A stretch of 49,835 nucleotides of DNA from Sulfobacillus harzensis (GTDB lineage: Bacteria; Bacillota; Sulfobacillia; Sulfobacillales; Sulfobacillaceae), in the NCBI RefSeq assembly GCF_012933365.1, contig NZ_JABBVZ010000020.1, forward strand, positions 1 through 49,835, written 5' to 3'. A program made the translations under genes and the position numbers. Under the pieces are notes generated by a model, which did no database searches, had not been told where the DNA came from, and saw nothing but the letters and a program-made list of their open reading frames with translations. Numbering within the stretch: the first letter of the stretch is position 1; each line of letters begins with the position of its first letter. Below, in pieces: positions 32,531 through 41,003 of the stretch.

Positions 32531-33796
32531 GTGTCGTCAACGACTCACGACCAGACTCTGACGCCCGCCCGCTTGTGGGTCATGGCCATTATGGCCGGCG
32601 TCACCGTTGCCAATCTCTACTATAATCAGCCGCTCTTAAACATGATGGCCTCCACCTACGGGCAGCCTCACGCCGCCTTGGGTTGGGTCACCATGCTTAC
32701 GCAGTTCGGCTACGCCTTGGGATTATTGCTCTTTGTACCGTTGGCGGACTTTGTGGAGGGGCGCCGGCTCGTTAGCCAATTATTGATCGCCGCCTTCTTG
32801 GCTCTCATCTTGGTTAGCGTCTCCCCCACTCTCTGGTGGCTTGAGGCCGCCAGTTTGGCCACGGGCCTTTTCTCCGTGGTACCCCAAGTGCTGTTGCCCA
32901 TGGGCGCCAATATGGCCGACAACCGCTCGCGTGGCCGAGTCGTGGGCATCATCATGTCAGGATTATTGGTCGGTGTGCTGCTGGCCCGAACGTTCAGCGG
33001 ATTCATTGGCGGGACGGGAGGCTGGCGCTTGGTCTTTGAAATGGCCGCCCTCATGATGCTTATCATGCTGTTGGTGACGCGATTGGCGCTGCCGCCCCAT
33101 CCGCCCCGCCAAGCCCGGCAAAAAACCCGGGACGTCTTGCGATCCCTGTTTCCTCTCATCAAAGAAGAACCGGAACTCTTGCGGGTGGCTTTGACGGGCG
33201 CGAGCTTCTTCGCCGCCTTCTCGGCCTTTTGGACTACCCTAACCTTTCGGTTGGCCGAAGCACCCTATTATTACCATGCGACAACCATTGGACTCTTTGG
33301 TTTGGCAGGGGTTGCGGGCGCATTGGCGGCACCCGTGGCGGGACGGCGCGCGGACCAAAAAGATCCGCGCGCACTCGTGTCTCTGGCTCTGGCCTTGGCC
33401 GTACTAGTGTTCATCTTGGTCGCGTTTTTCAGCGCCTCCCTGGTCGTGATTATGGTCGCCGTCGTGCTCTTGGACCTAGCGACCAACAGTGCCCAAATCT
33501 CCAACCAGTCCCGCATTTACGCTTTAAAGCCCGCTGCCCGTGCGCGATCCAACACCATCTACATGGTTAGCTACTTTGTTGGCGGTGCGTTGGGTTCTGG
33601 AGTGGGAAGCCTTGCTTTTCATTGGCACAAAATGCCGGCTGTCGCCGCCTTCGCCATTGTCTTCCTAGTTTTGGGGGCCTTGGTGCATCGTTGGTCTTTG
33701 CGTCGTTATGCTCGACCCGAAGCGCTCAATCCGCTACAATTAGCTGATGAAATTGGTCGAAAGACGTCTCAACAGGAGGCCGATTCCACTGAATAA
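32531..33796 (+). CDS. MFS transporter (YnfM/YgaY-like)
   Basis: 421 residues from GTG 32531, with GGTGA just upstream; ATG 32513 is an alternative. Twelve membrane segments are expected. The first pair region NLYYNQPLLNMMASTYG and the A-loop FVPLADFVEGRRLV are typical of the YnfM/arabinose-efflux subgroup, with ADNRSRGRVVG after TM4. Such carriers expel small molecules by proton antiport; the substrate is unknown. The downstream cyclophilin gene begins inside its 3' end. Confidence 0.88.
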   Translation: MSSTTHDQTLTPARLWVMAIMAGVTVANLYYNQPLLNMMASTYGQPHAALGWVTMLTQFGYALGLLLFVPLADFVEGRRLVSQLLIAAFLALILVSVSPTLWWLEAASLATGLFSVVPQVLLPMGANMADNRSRGRVVGIIMSGLLVGVLLARTFSGFIGGTGGWRLVFEMAALMMLIMLLVTRLALPPHPPRQARQKTRDVLRSLFPLIKEEPELLRVALTGASFFAAFSAFWTTLTFRLAEAPYYYHATTIGLFGLAGVAGALAAPVAGRRADQKDPRALVSLALALAVLVFILVAFFSASLVVIMVAVVLLDLATNSAQISNQSRIYALKPAARARSNTIYMVSYFVGGALGSGVGSLAFHWHKMPAVAAFAIVFLVLGALVHRWSLRRYARPEALNPLQLADEIGRKTSQQEADSTE

Positions 33797-34481
33797 GCGT
33801 GCCCTTATCGCATCGTTGCTCGCCTTGGGACTGAGCGGCTGCGGCGTTACCAGCGTCCAATCCGCCCATGCGCCTACAAAGGCCAATAAAAGCCACAAAG
33901 AGACCGCTACCACACAACAGTTGCGCTGGAATTCCGCTCCAGCGATGGCGCTCAATCCTCATGACAGTTATCAAGCCACACTGCACACCACGGCAGGCAC
34001 TATTGTCATTCAATTGTTTAGCCAGAAGGATCCGGTGGCCGTCAACAATTTCGTATTTCTCGCCAATCATGGCTTCTTTAACGGCAACCAATTCTTCCGC
34101 GTCATCAAGTCCTTCGTGATTCAAACCGGGGATCCGCTCAACAACGGCACCGGCGGCCCAGGCTACACCTGGAACGCGGAACTGCCGCCGCCTTTTCCCT
34201 ACCAACCGGGAATTGTGGCCATGGCTGTCAGTGAAAGTGGCCCCAACACCAATGGCAGCCAGTTCTTTATCTGTACGGGGTCGCAAAGCGAAGAGTTAAA
34301 TAGCAACCCCGAATACACAGAACTCGGCCGGGTCGTGAAGGGCTGGTCGACCGTCCTGAAAATTGCTTCGGGGGCGGTGACCACCAACCCCGTCACCAAT
34401 GAAGACAGCTATCCGGTGCACCCCTACACCATCACCTCGGTCACGATTCAGAGCACCCCCAGCACAGGGAGTACGTCGTGA
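33789..34481 (+). CDS. ppiB: Peptidyl-prolyl isomerase (cyclophilin) lipoprotein
   Basis: About 230 residues. A cyclophilin domain is clear: ATLHTTAGTIVIQLF, GFFNGNQFFRVIKSFVIQTGDP, and ESGPNTNGSQFFICTG (catalytic QFF region); it catalyses proline cis-trans isomerisation of exported proteins. The signal is a lipoprotein type, NKRALIASLLALGLSGC. The start is ambiguous. A perfect AGGAGG sits 9 nt before a CTG at 33789 that would give an ideal lipoprotein N-terminus, while the only upstream ATG (33747) has no ribosome site. The coding frame overlaps the MFS stop by 8 nt. Translation is probably coupled to the phosphatase downstream through GTGA. Confidence 0.9.
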   Translation: MNKRALIASLLALGLSGCGVTSVQSAHAPTKANKSHKETATTQQLRWNSAPAMALNPHDSYQATLHTTAGTIVIQLFSQKDPVAVNNFVFLANHGFFNGNQFFRVIKSFVIQTGDPLNNGTGGPGYTWNAELPPPFPYQPGIVAMAVSESGPNTNGSQFFICTGSQSEELNSNPEYTELGRVVKGWSTVLKIASGAVTTNPVTNEDSYPVHPYTITSVTIQSTPSTGSTS

Positions 34482-34939
34482 TCCGAGTCTTATTCGTGTG
34501 CACCGGCAATATCTGCCGATCGCCAATGGCCGAGGCCATGTTCCGGCATATGATTGAAAAGCAAGGGCTCCAAAACCATATCCAGGTGGATTCGGCGGGA
34601 ACCGGCGGGTGGCATGTGGGTGAATCGCCCCACCTGGGAACCCGGGACGCATTAGATCGGCGTGGAATTCCCCGAGAGGGACTCAAAGCCCGGCAATTAC
34701 ACGGGGACGAATTGGACCAGTGGGATTATATTTTGGTCATGGATCAGGACAATCTGACAGCGGTCGAAGCACTGGGTCCTACCCGCGCGCACGTGAGCCG
34801 GATCCTTGACTTCCACCCCGAGGCACCGGTCCAAGATGTGCCAGACCCCTATTACAACGGCCGTTTTGACGAGGTGTATGAGCTTCTCGAACCCGCGTTA
34901 AAGGGGCTACTCAAGCATCTTCAGTCAGCGGCCGAATGA
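34478..34939 (+). CDS. Low-molecular-weight protein tyrosine phosphatase
   Basis: 153 residues, GTG start overlapping the cyclophilin stop (GTGA). The active-site P-loop is VCTGNICRS (C8, R14), and the general acid Asp is in VPDPYYNG. Further blocks are SAGTGGWHVGESPHLGTRDAL and ILVMDQDNLTAV. It dephosphorylates tyrosine or arginine residues; in Bacillus relatives it reverses protein arginine phosphorylation (YwlE). The 3' end overlaps the convergent SRAP gene by 29 nt. Confidence 0.94.
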   Translation: MIRVLFVCTGNICRSPMAEAMFRHMIEKQGLQNHIQVDSAGTGGWHVGESPHLGTRDALDRRGIPREGLKARQLHGDELDQWDYILVMDQDNLTAVEALGPTRAHVSRILDFHPEAPVQDVPDPYYNGRFDEVYELLEPALKGLLKHLQSAAE

Positions 34940-35549
34940 GCTCGGGACCCTCGTTGCGCGACGAATTAACCGTCCGTGAGACCGGCACGACCTCGATCCC
35001 AGGCGTGTCGAAGGCCATGAGGTGGTCCAGCACCCCCCGGGGGATGTCTCCCTGGTCCGAGAGCCACCCTTCCGCAAGCTCACGGTCGGCCAAAAGCGGC
35101 ATTCGAGGGTGCAGGGATTCCAGCATACGCGACGCCGGCCGGGTAATAATCACCAATCTAGCTCGGTCCGTGTCACGCCGATACAACGCCAACGCCCAGA
35201 GCGGCGAATGCTTATCGGTAAGGTAATAGGGCTGATGGGTCTCATGGTGCCATTCATAGTATCCGTTCATCGGCACCACGGCCCGCCCATTGGACAGCAG
35301 CGGCCGGAACATGGGGCGGCTGAACAAGGTCTCCGCCCGGGCATTAATGACGAGCCCCCCGCGGGGATTAGGCAATCCCCAGTAAAGGAGCCCCCCCACC
35401 ACCGGTCCTTGGCGGCTTTTGACCAAGGCTAAAACCTCTGTGCCGGGGGCAACATTATAGCGGGGCCTATAGCGGTCTGCCCGCCATTCTGCCGCCCACA
35501 CCTGGTTCCAGTCCTTGATGGTCCAATGTTGGGTTAGGCGTCCACACAT
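34911..35549 (-). CDS. SRAP / YedK-type DNA-protein crosslink protein
   Basis: 212 residues from the ATG at 35549 (GGAGGG upstream). The second residue is the catalytic Cys of MCGRLTQ, followed by RPRYNVAPGTEVLAL, GLPNPRGGLVINARAETLF, NGRAVVPMNGYYEW and SLHPRMPLL with the active-site His. Related HMCES/YedK proteins form a covalent thiazolidine link to abasic sites in single-stranded DNA. It is intact and monocistronic. Confidence 0.93.
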   Translation of the reverse strand: MCGRLTQHWTIKDWNQVWAAEWRADRYRPRYNVAPGTEVLALVKSRQGPVVGGLLYWGLPNPRGGLVINARAETLFSRPMFRPLLSNGRAVVPMNGYYEWHHETHQPYYLTDKHSPLWALALYRRDTDRARLVIITRPASRMLESLHPRMPLLADRELAEGWLSDQGDIPRGVLDHLMAFDTPGIEVVPVSRTVNSSRNEGPELIRPLTEDA

Positions 35550-35712
35550 AAGTATCCCTCCACGTCCATGATACACTGTTATTATTGAGGGTAGGCGTTC
35601 GTTAAAATAGAGCGCTTGAGAGGGCATACTAACGGTATGTTTTGCCATTGTCATCAGGCCACGCATCGCCTAACATCAATGGGGTTGTCTCATTTTGGAA
35701 AGGGGGCGCGAC

Positions 35713-36441
35713 ATGGCGGCACAAGCAATCCGCATCGGTTTTCGCCGATCGCATATTCTCGCGCTCCTTATCATCTTTTTGCTGGGTGCGGGTCTCATGT
35801 GGTATTCGCTTGTCACCCACCCCAAAATTCGATCGCGGGTCCAGGTTTTGGATACCCAAAAACCCATGAACGTCTTGGTCGGGGTTAAGGGAACGGCTTT
35901 GGATCCCGGATTTTTAGGCTTTGTGGCTCACGTCTCGCCTAATTCGCGTGTGCTCGGCGTGACCCCCTTGGCGTCTTTGACTGAGGTCACGGTCAATAAC
36001 CGACGCGAGCCACTCTATCAAGCCGTTTCAGATACATCCGCCAAGAAAGCCATCAAGCTGGTATCCCGAGCGGACGGTGTCCCCATCGATCACTATTTCT
36101 TCATTAATGGCTCGGATCTGCAGCTGGTCTTGGACACGCTATACTATCGTTCGCCGAACTGGCCGAAAACCTTGCCGCCTTTGACCATGCTTCAAACATT
36201 GGGATATCCTAGTGGTCAGCTTGAACCCCGACAAGAAATGAAGTTGGTGGGGCTGATGGTCAATCGCTTGCCCTCATTGAATCCAATTGCGGCAAGCTCG
36301 CTATTGGGATTGACGCGCACGTCCCACACCGACTTTTCTTTCTATGAGCTGTACTTGTTAGCCGATTATATCCGGGGCGACACCCTGAAAGAGGTTCCGA
36401 TTACGCACTACACGCACCATACGCGGAGGGCGCATGGCTAA
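35713..36441 (+). CDS. Divergent LytR-CpsA-Psr (LCP)-like protein
   Basis: 242 residues from the ATG at 35713 (GGGGGCG upstream). One N-terminal membrane anchor (ILALLIIFLLGAGLMWYSL) precedes an extracellular domain with MNVLVGVKG, VLGVTPLASLTEV and VPIDHYFFINGSDLQLVLDTL, which matches the LCP segment around the V-D-H-Y and F/L-D-x-L motifs. Canonical arginine-rich catalytic positions are not obvious, so activity in attaching glycopolymers to the wall is uncertain. It overlaps the next membrane gene by 8 nt. Confidence 0.75.
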   Translation: MAAQAIRIGFRRSHILALLIIFLLGAGLMWYSLVTHPKIRSRVQVLDTQKPMNVLVGVKGTALDPGFLGFVAHVSPNSRVLGVTPLASLTEVTVNNRREPLYQAVSDTSAKKAIKLVSRADGVPIDHYFFINGSDLQLVLDTLYYRSPNWPKTLPPLTMLQTLGYPSGQLEPRQEMKLVGLMVNRLPSLNPIAASSLLGLTRTSHTDFSFYELYLLADYIRGDTLKEVPITHYTHHTRRAHG

Positions 36442-37657
36442 AGATTGGATTATTAGCGAGAGGTACGAAACACCGGTCCTGGAACCGGGCAAACCGAGCC
36501 CAGCCACCTGGCCATGGCTTAAAAATGTGGTGTGGCTGTTTTTGTTGTCGCGGCTCTTTTTCTTTGAAACGGCAGGATTGGCGTATATCTATCTTCCGCA
36601 TGCTTGGGTGGAGACGCCGCCGGGCCGCCTACCCCCGTCGGGCAACTTCTTTTACCACATCTTAGCCGGTTTGTGGGTCCATTGGGACGGTCTCTGGTAT
36701 CTCTCCATAGCCAACGTAGGCTATGCCAATCGTCCCCAGGCTACGGCCTTCTTCCCCTTGTACCCCTTGGTCATGAAGCTTTTTGGCGGCGGGGTTGTGT
36801 CGGGCATGCTGGTGTCCATGGCCTGCTTTTTGGTCGCCCTCTATGTCTTCGCGCGCTTGGTAACCCTAGACATGGGGCCGCGAGTGGCCTGGTTCAGCAT
36901 TTTGGCGCTGGCAGTTTTCCCAACCTCGTTTTATTTTAATGCCGTCTATTCCGAATCGCTCTTTTTGCTCTTGGCCGTCTCGTCCCTCTACAGTCTTCGC
37001 ACCGGACGCTATTGGATTGCCGGGATTTTAGGCGCACTGGCCACACTCACCAGCACCTATGGGATGGTTCTCTGCCTGCCGTTTTTGTGGGTCATCTGGC
37101 GCAGCCACGGCTTTCGCATCAAGCGTCTCGTGCACATCTTGTGGATGCCGGCCGGTTTGGTCAGCTATATGATTTTTCTCATTCCTCGTTTTGGCGACCC
37201 GCTGGTGTTTGAGAAAGTGCAGAAATTTTGGGGCCGGCACTTTGAATTGTTTCCGGTGACCATTTTTGATGCCTTCAAGAGTGCGTATCATGCACTGCCG
37301 ATATTCTTCAACCCTCATCAGCTATTTGCCACCGGTGTCCCCACAACCACGGCCAGCAACTTTTTCAACTTGCTGTTTGGTATCTTCGCCATTGTCATCG
37401 CCATTGTCAGCGCCAAACGGATCCCTTTCTATCTCTGGCTCTATATGTTGGGTGCCTTATTGCTTCCCTTTACATATCCGGCCGGCGATCCGCTGATGTC
37501 CATCCCCCGTCTCACTCTAGAGGCGTTCCCCATTTTCATTGGCATTGGCAGCATAATGGCCCGGATCCATTGGACCCGAGCCCTGTACTTCATCGTTGCG
37601 ATTCCCTCAGGCATGTTGTTGACAGCCCTCTTCGCGACCGCCCATTGGGTCGCTTAA
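36434..37657 (+). CDS. Polytopic GT-C-type (PIG-V-like) glycosyltransferase
   Basis: 407 residues with about ten membrane segments. After TM1 comes a large extracellular loop with HILAGLWVHWDGLWYLSIA, the HWD-x-x-W-Y motif seen in PIG-V/mannosyltransferase-like GT-C proteins, then TAFFPLYPLVMKLFGGG and LAVFPTSFYFNAVYSESLFLL, also family phrases. It would use a lipid-linked sugar at the outer face. It overlaps the LCP-like gene, so a joint role in building surface glycopolymers is likely but inferred. Its stop overlaps the convergent HesB-like gene in TTAA. Confidence 0.82.
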   Translation: MAKDWIISERYETPVLEPGKPSPATWPWLKNVVWLFLLSRLFFFETAGLAYIYLPHAWVETPPGRLPPSGNFFYHILAGLWVHWDGLWYLSIANVGYANRPQATAFFPLYPLVMKLFGGGVVSGMLVSMACFLVALYVFARLVTLDMGPRVAWFSILALAVFPTSFYFNAVYSESLFLLLAVSSLYSLRTGRYWIAGILGALATLTSTYGMVLCLPFLWVIWRSHGFRIKRLVHILWMPAGLVSYMIFLIPRFGDPLVFEKVQKFWGRHFELFPVTIFDAFKSAYHALPIFFNPHQLFATGVPTTTASNFFNLLFGIFAIVIAIVSAKRIPFYLWLYMLGALLLPFTYPAGDPLMSIPRLTLEAFPIFIGIGSIMARIHWTRALYFIVAIPSGMLLTALFATAHWVA

Positions 37658-37971
37658 TGGCCGCCACAGCCACATCCCTGCGGCGCATTGGGATTCGAAA
37701 TGTAGAAGCCTTCTGACAAGGCTTCCTTCTTGTAGTCGATCACACTGCCTTCCAGCAAGGGTTTGCTCTCGTTGTCCACTAAAAGAACCAATCCCTGGGC
37801 GTTCAACTCTTCGTCCTCCGGGGAGCGTTCTGTTTCCCAATGCATCTGATACCCGATGCGGCCGCAACCGCAGGCTTGCCCGGCGCTGATGCGCACAAAA
37901 TCAGCCCGCTTGTCTTCCGACAACTGAGAAAACGCCTTTTCCGCTTCGGGCGTAATTGTCAGGTTCACCAT
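37654..37971 (-). CDS. HesB/IscA-like iron-sulfur assembly protein
   Basis: 105 residues. MVNLTITPEAEKAFSQL is the A-type carrier start, ISAGQACGCGRIGYQM holds the first cysteine region and the C-terminal GCGCGG holds the C-x-C pair; EGSVIDYKKEALSEGFYISNPN is the family phrase. It may carry or donate Fe-S clusters or iron. The extra C-G-C-G in the first block is unusual compared with a single Cys in IscA. It is convergent with the GT-C gene. Confidence 0.9.
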   Translation of the reverse strand: MVNLTITPEAEKAFSQLSEDKRADFVRISAGQACGCGRIGYQMHWETERSPEDEELNAQGLVLLVDNESKPLLEGSVIDYKKEALSEGFYISNPNAPQGCGCGGH

Positions 37972-37996
37972 CCATATCCCCCCTCACGCTTATATG

Positions 37997-38788
37997 CTAG
38001 AGCACCCGCCCGGACCTGTAAAGCAGGGGTAGGTTGCTGGCCATCAGGTAGAGTGCGGCAGCCATCAACATCACGGTCACGAAAAACGCCAATCCTCGCT
38101 GACGATCGCGCAGGCGGTGAGCCAAAGGCGATACCAGCACGGACCCAAAAAGGCCGCCCGCGGCATATTCCACCACCACCCGCCAGTCCACCAATCCGCG
38201 AAACGAGTAACTGAGCGCAGACGCGGCTCCCAATGTGCCGACCGAGACCACCGAGGAGCCAATCGCGGTCATGAGTGACATGCTGCCCAACATCATGCTG
38301 GGCAATGCCAAAAACCCACCCCCCACCCCGAGCATCCCGGCTAAGAGTCCCACCAGCATGCCAGCGGGTGCCAAGCGCCTCCACGGGCGAGGGACGGGAC
38401 TGCGGGGTCCCACCGGAGCCTGCACCATCATGGCCGCATTGAAGAGGAGCACAACGGCCAGCGCCGTCATCAAAAAGGGTGCCGAAAAGTCGTGCTGCAA
38501 CCAGGTTCCGAGCCCAATGCCCAAGAATCCGGGGCCCACAAACCAGCTCGCCGCCGACCAGGAAACATTCCCGCGGCGAGCATGGACGACAGCGCTTTGA
38601 AGAGCCGTCAGGGCCACCGCTACTGCCGTAGTCCCCATCGCCAATCGCACCCGCGTTATTCCCACCAAGGTGGTCAAAACCGGCACAGCCAGCGCCGATC
38701 CACCGCCTCCCACGACCGTAAATAGGGCGCCGCTGACAAATCCCGCCAGCATGGCCCAAAGATTTTGAGCAAGGGTTAAATGCGGCAC
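37997..38788 (-). CDS. TauE/SafE-family membrane transporter
   Basis: 263 residues from GTG 38788 (GAGGAGGGAGG upstream). Two repeats of a glycine-rich motif are visible, GALFTVVGGGGSALAVPVL and LAGMLGVGGGFLALPSMM, and seven to eight membrane segments. The family exports or imports sulfite, sulfoacetate or related organosulfur anions. The substrate is not determinable. Confidence 0.88.
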   Translation of the reverse strand: MPHLTLAQNLWAMLAGFVSGALFTVVGGGGSALAVPVLTTLVGITRVRLAMGTTAVAVALTALQSAVVHARRGNVSWSAASWFVGPGFLGIGLGTWLQHDFSAPFLMTALAVVLLFNAAMMVQAPVGPRSPVPRPWRRLAPAGMLVGLLAGMLGVGGGFLALPSMMLGSMSLMTAIGSSVVSVGTLGAASALSYSFRGLVDWRVVVEYAAGGLFGSVLVSPLAHRLRDRQRGLAFFVTVMLMAAALYLMASNLPLLYRSGRVL

Positions 38789-38890
38789 GTGTCCTCCCTC
38801 CTCTGCTAGACTGCCACCCCATGCGCAAAAAATGCACCGTGCACTAGGGAGCCTTCTCCTTGGGGCATCCTGAATCCGGAGGTGAGGAAC

Positions 38891-39724
38891 GTGTTGGAGA
38901 AATTTCGGCCGATTAAGCGATTGGTCTTTCGCGTCACTCGTGCCGATACCGCGTCCTATGCAGCGGCCTTAGCGTATAACTTTCTTTTTGCTCTCTTCCC
39001 CCTCTTGCTGTTTCTCACGGCCCTCTTGGGCTGGCTACACCTACCCAGCGTGAACAACTTTTTCGCCGGGCCAGCCAACGTGCTAGTCGCCCCCAATGTC
39101 CGCCATCTCATTTTAGCCGCGCTTGCCGCAGCCCACCGGCGCCGGAGTCCCGCCCTGCTGTCCATCGGAGCGGTCGGATTCATTTGGGTCATGTCAGGCG
39201 CTCTCCGCCAACTCATCGATGCTCTCAACCATGCCTGGGGCTATAAAAAGCTGCAACGTCCGATATGGAAAACGGTGCTGTTAAGCTTGGGGCTGGGAAT
39301 TTTGGTGGGGATATTGCTAACACTCTCGGAAGCCGTAGTCACCTTCGGGGGGGATTTGGTGCGCCTGGTCTCGGCTCATTGGCTCCGGCAGTTACCGGAT
39401 CCCCTGCTTGTCCTCATCATACGATGGGGCGTCTTGTTGGCCACTATGTGGATTCTCCTGATCATCATCTATAATTGGCTTCCCGACCACCGAGCCCATT
39501 TTCGCTGGTTTACGCCGGGAATGGGGCTGGCTATGACAGGATGGGTATTAATCTCATTGGGTTTTTCGTATTATGCCGCCCATTTCAACCGCTACAATCT
39601 CACCTATGGGACGCTTGGCGGCGTGATTCTGCTGATGTTGTACCTCTACATTCTCGCCTTCATTCTTCTTCTCGCCATTGATCTGGATGCCACTTGGCCC
39701 ATTAAAGATGGGTCAGAACCGTAA
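38891..39724 (+). CDS. YihY/virulence factor BrkB-family membrane protein
   Basis: 277 residues from GTG 38891; the earlier GTG at 38882 lies within the GGAGG ribosome site. TM1 AALAYNFLFALFPLLLFLTALL and WVMSGALRQLIDALNHAWGY are YihY/BrkB phrases, with six membrane segments in total. Function is poorly known (proposed transport). The 3' end overlaps the convergent DUF445 gene by 23 nt. Confidence 0.9.
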   Translation: MLEKFRPIKRLVFRVTRADTASYAAALAYNFLFALFPLLLFLTALLGWLHLPSVNNFFAGPANVLVAPNVRHLILAALAAAHRRRSPALLSIGAVGFIWVMSGALRQLIDALNHAWGYKKLQRPIWKTVLLSLGLGILVGILLTLSEAVVTFGGDLVRLVSAHWLRQLPDPLLVLIIRWGVLLATMWILLIIIYNWLPDHRAHFRWFTPGMGLAMTGWVLISLGFSYYAAHFNRYNLTYGTLGGVILLMLYLYILAFILLLAIDLDATWPIKDGSEP

Positions 39725-40913
39725 TCAAGAGGCCGACCAAAGCTCCCACAATGGCACCATTGACCCGAATCCACTGCAAATCCCGGCCAACGTAGAACTC
39801 CAATTTGTCAATCCATTCCCGCTCATCCATGGCCTCCAAATTATCCTTGACCAACTTGCCAATCATGGAATGATACCGTGTGACGGTGGACATAAGAAGC
39901 CCCTTAACCAGCGCATCAATTTGAGCTTGATTACCGGGCTCACGCTCCAGCCAATCATGGACTGATTGCTTCGCCTGTTCGAGGGCCCGGCTTCCCTGAC
40001 CGCTCTCTAAGATTTCGCTAATCTTGTCTTTGCCATAACGCACCAACCGTTCCCACGGGACTTGTCCCAAGAGACTGCGCTTGGCCTCTTCGACCCGGCT
40101 ACGGACCACGGCATCGTCTCGCAGCGCCCGCATAATCCGCACCAAAATCATTTCAAATTGTTCGAACGCCTTGTCGGAATTGAGCCAACGCGTCAGCGCC
40201 TCCTTCACCGAGACGCTGAGTTCGTGATAGTCCACGGTTCCGAAGGACTCAAGCAGCCCCAAGAAGAATTTCTGGGTGCCTGTCTTGGTGTAATGCTCAA
40301 TCATTTCCTTGAGCCGACGCTCCATGTCCTCGGTGAACTCCACCTGGTCCAAACCCGTTTCGACCTGCCGCCTGAGAAAATCAAACACCTGGCGGTCGTT
40401 TCCGGATCGGATGAGCCATTCCACTAGGCGCTCAAGCCAATCGGCCAGCACAATATCTTCCGCCTTTTCCTCGGCAAAGCGTTTCAGGTACCCGGCCAAC
40501 TTCTCCTCCGGCAGCTGGCTTGCCCAGTCGCGCAGGGTATGAGAGAGAAAGACGCTCACGTCGCTGGAAAGCGGCTTTTCCATCCAGCGCATCAGCGCCT
40601 GGCTGACTTCAATCTTTTGAATGTGGCGATTCAGAAATTCCTGGGACAATAGTTCGGTTTCCACCAGTTGGGCGATGGCATTAATAATCCGATCCCGGTT
40701 GGCGGCAATAATCGAGGTATGAGGAAGCCACTTGATGCCCAGAGGATGGCGAAACAAGGCGGTCACGGCATACCAGTCCGCAATTCCGCCTGCCAAGCCC
40801 GCTAGAGAAAGCCCTAATAGGTAGGGGCCCCATACGGTCTGGCGAAATAGCAACGCCACCACCATCAGCGCTACCAACGCCACCAATGACAGATTGGCCC
40901 ATCGACGTTGCAT
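39702..40913 (-). CDS. DUF445-family membrane-anchored protein
   Basis: 403 residues from the ATG at 40913 (GAGGAGG upstream). One or two N-terminal membrane segments are followed by GIADWYAVTALFRHPLG, the family signature, and HTSIIAANRDRIINAIAQLVE. The long helical middle part is charged, and the chain ends with a membrane segment INGAIVGALVGLLITVLTHL-like. Function is unknown; related YheB/YjiN proteins are implicated in envelope or spore-coat contexts. No damage is seen. Confidence 0.88.
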   Translation of the reverse strand: MQRRWANLSLVALVALMVVALLFRQTVWGPYLLGLSLAGLAGGIADWYAVTALFRHPLGIKWLPHTSIIAANRDRIINAIAQLVETELLSQEFLNRHIQKIEVSQALMRWMEKPLSSDVSVFLSHTLRDWASQLPEEKLAGYLKRFAEEKAEDIVLADWLERLVEWLIRSGNDRQVFDFLRRQVETGLDQVEFTEDMERRLKEMIEHYTKTGTQKFFLGLLESFGTVDYHELSVSVKEALTRWLNSDKAFEQFEMILVRIMRALRDDAVVRSRVEEAKRSLLGQVPWERLVRYGKDKISEILESGQGSRALEQAKQSVHDWLEREPGNQAQIDALVKGLLMSTVTRYHSMIGKLVKDNLEAMDEREWIDKLEFYVGRDLQWIRVNGAIVGALVGLLITVLTHL

Positions 40914-41003
40914 TCGACGCCTCCTCGTCCGATCATACCGCAACTTACCCCAACATTGGGCCGATTAAGACTCATCCACAGCATACCCGACTGTTCGGGC
41001 TTC

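Noticed and set aside
37965-38837. 290-residue minus-strand frame overlapping the TauE gene
   Set aside because: A Gly/Arg-rich shadow frame; the TauE frame has the membrane segments and the ribosome site.
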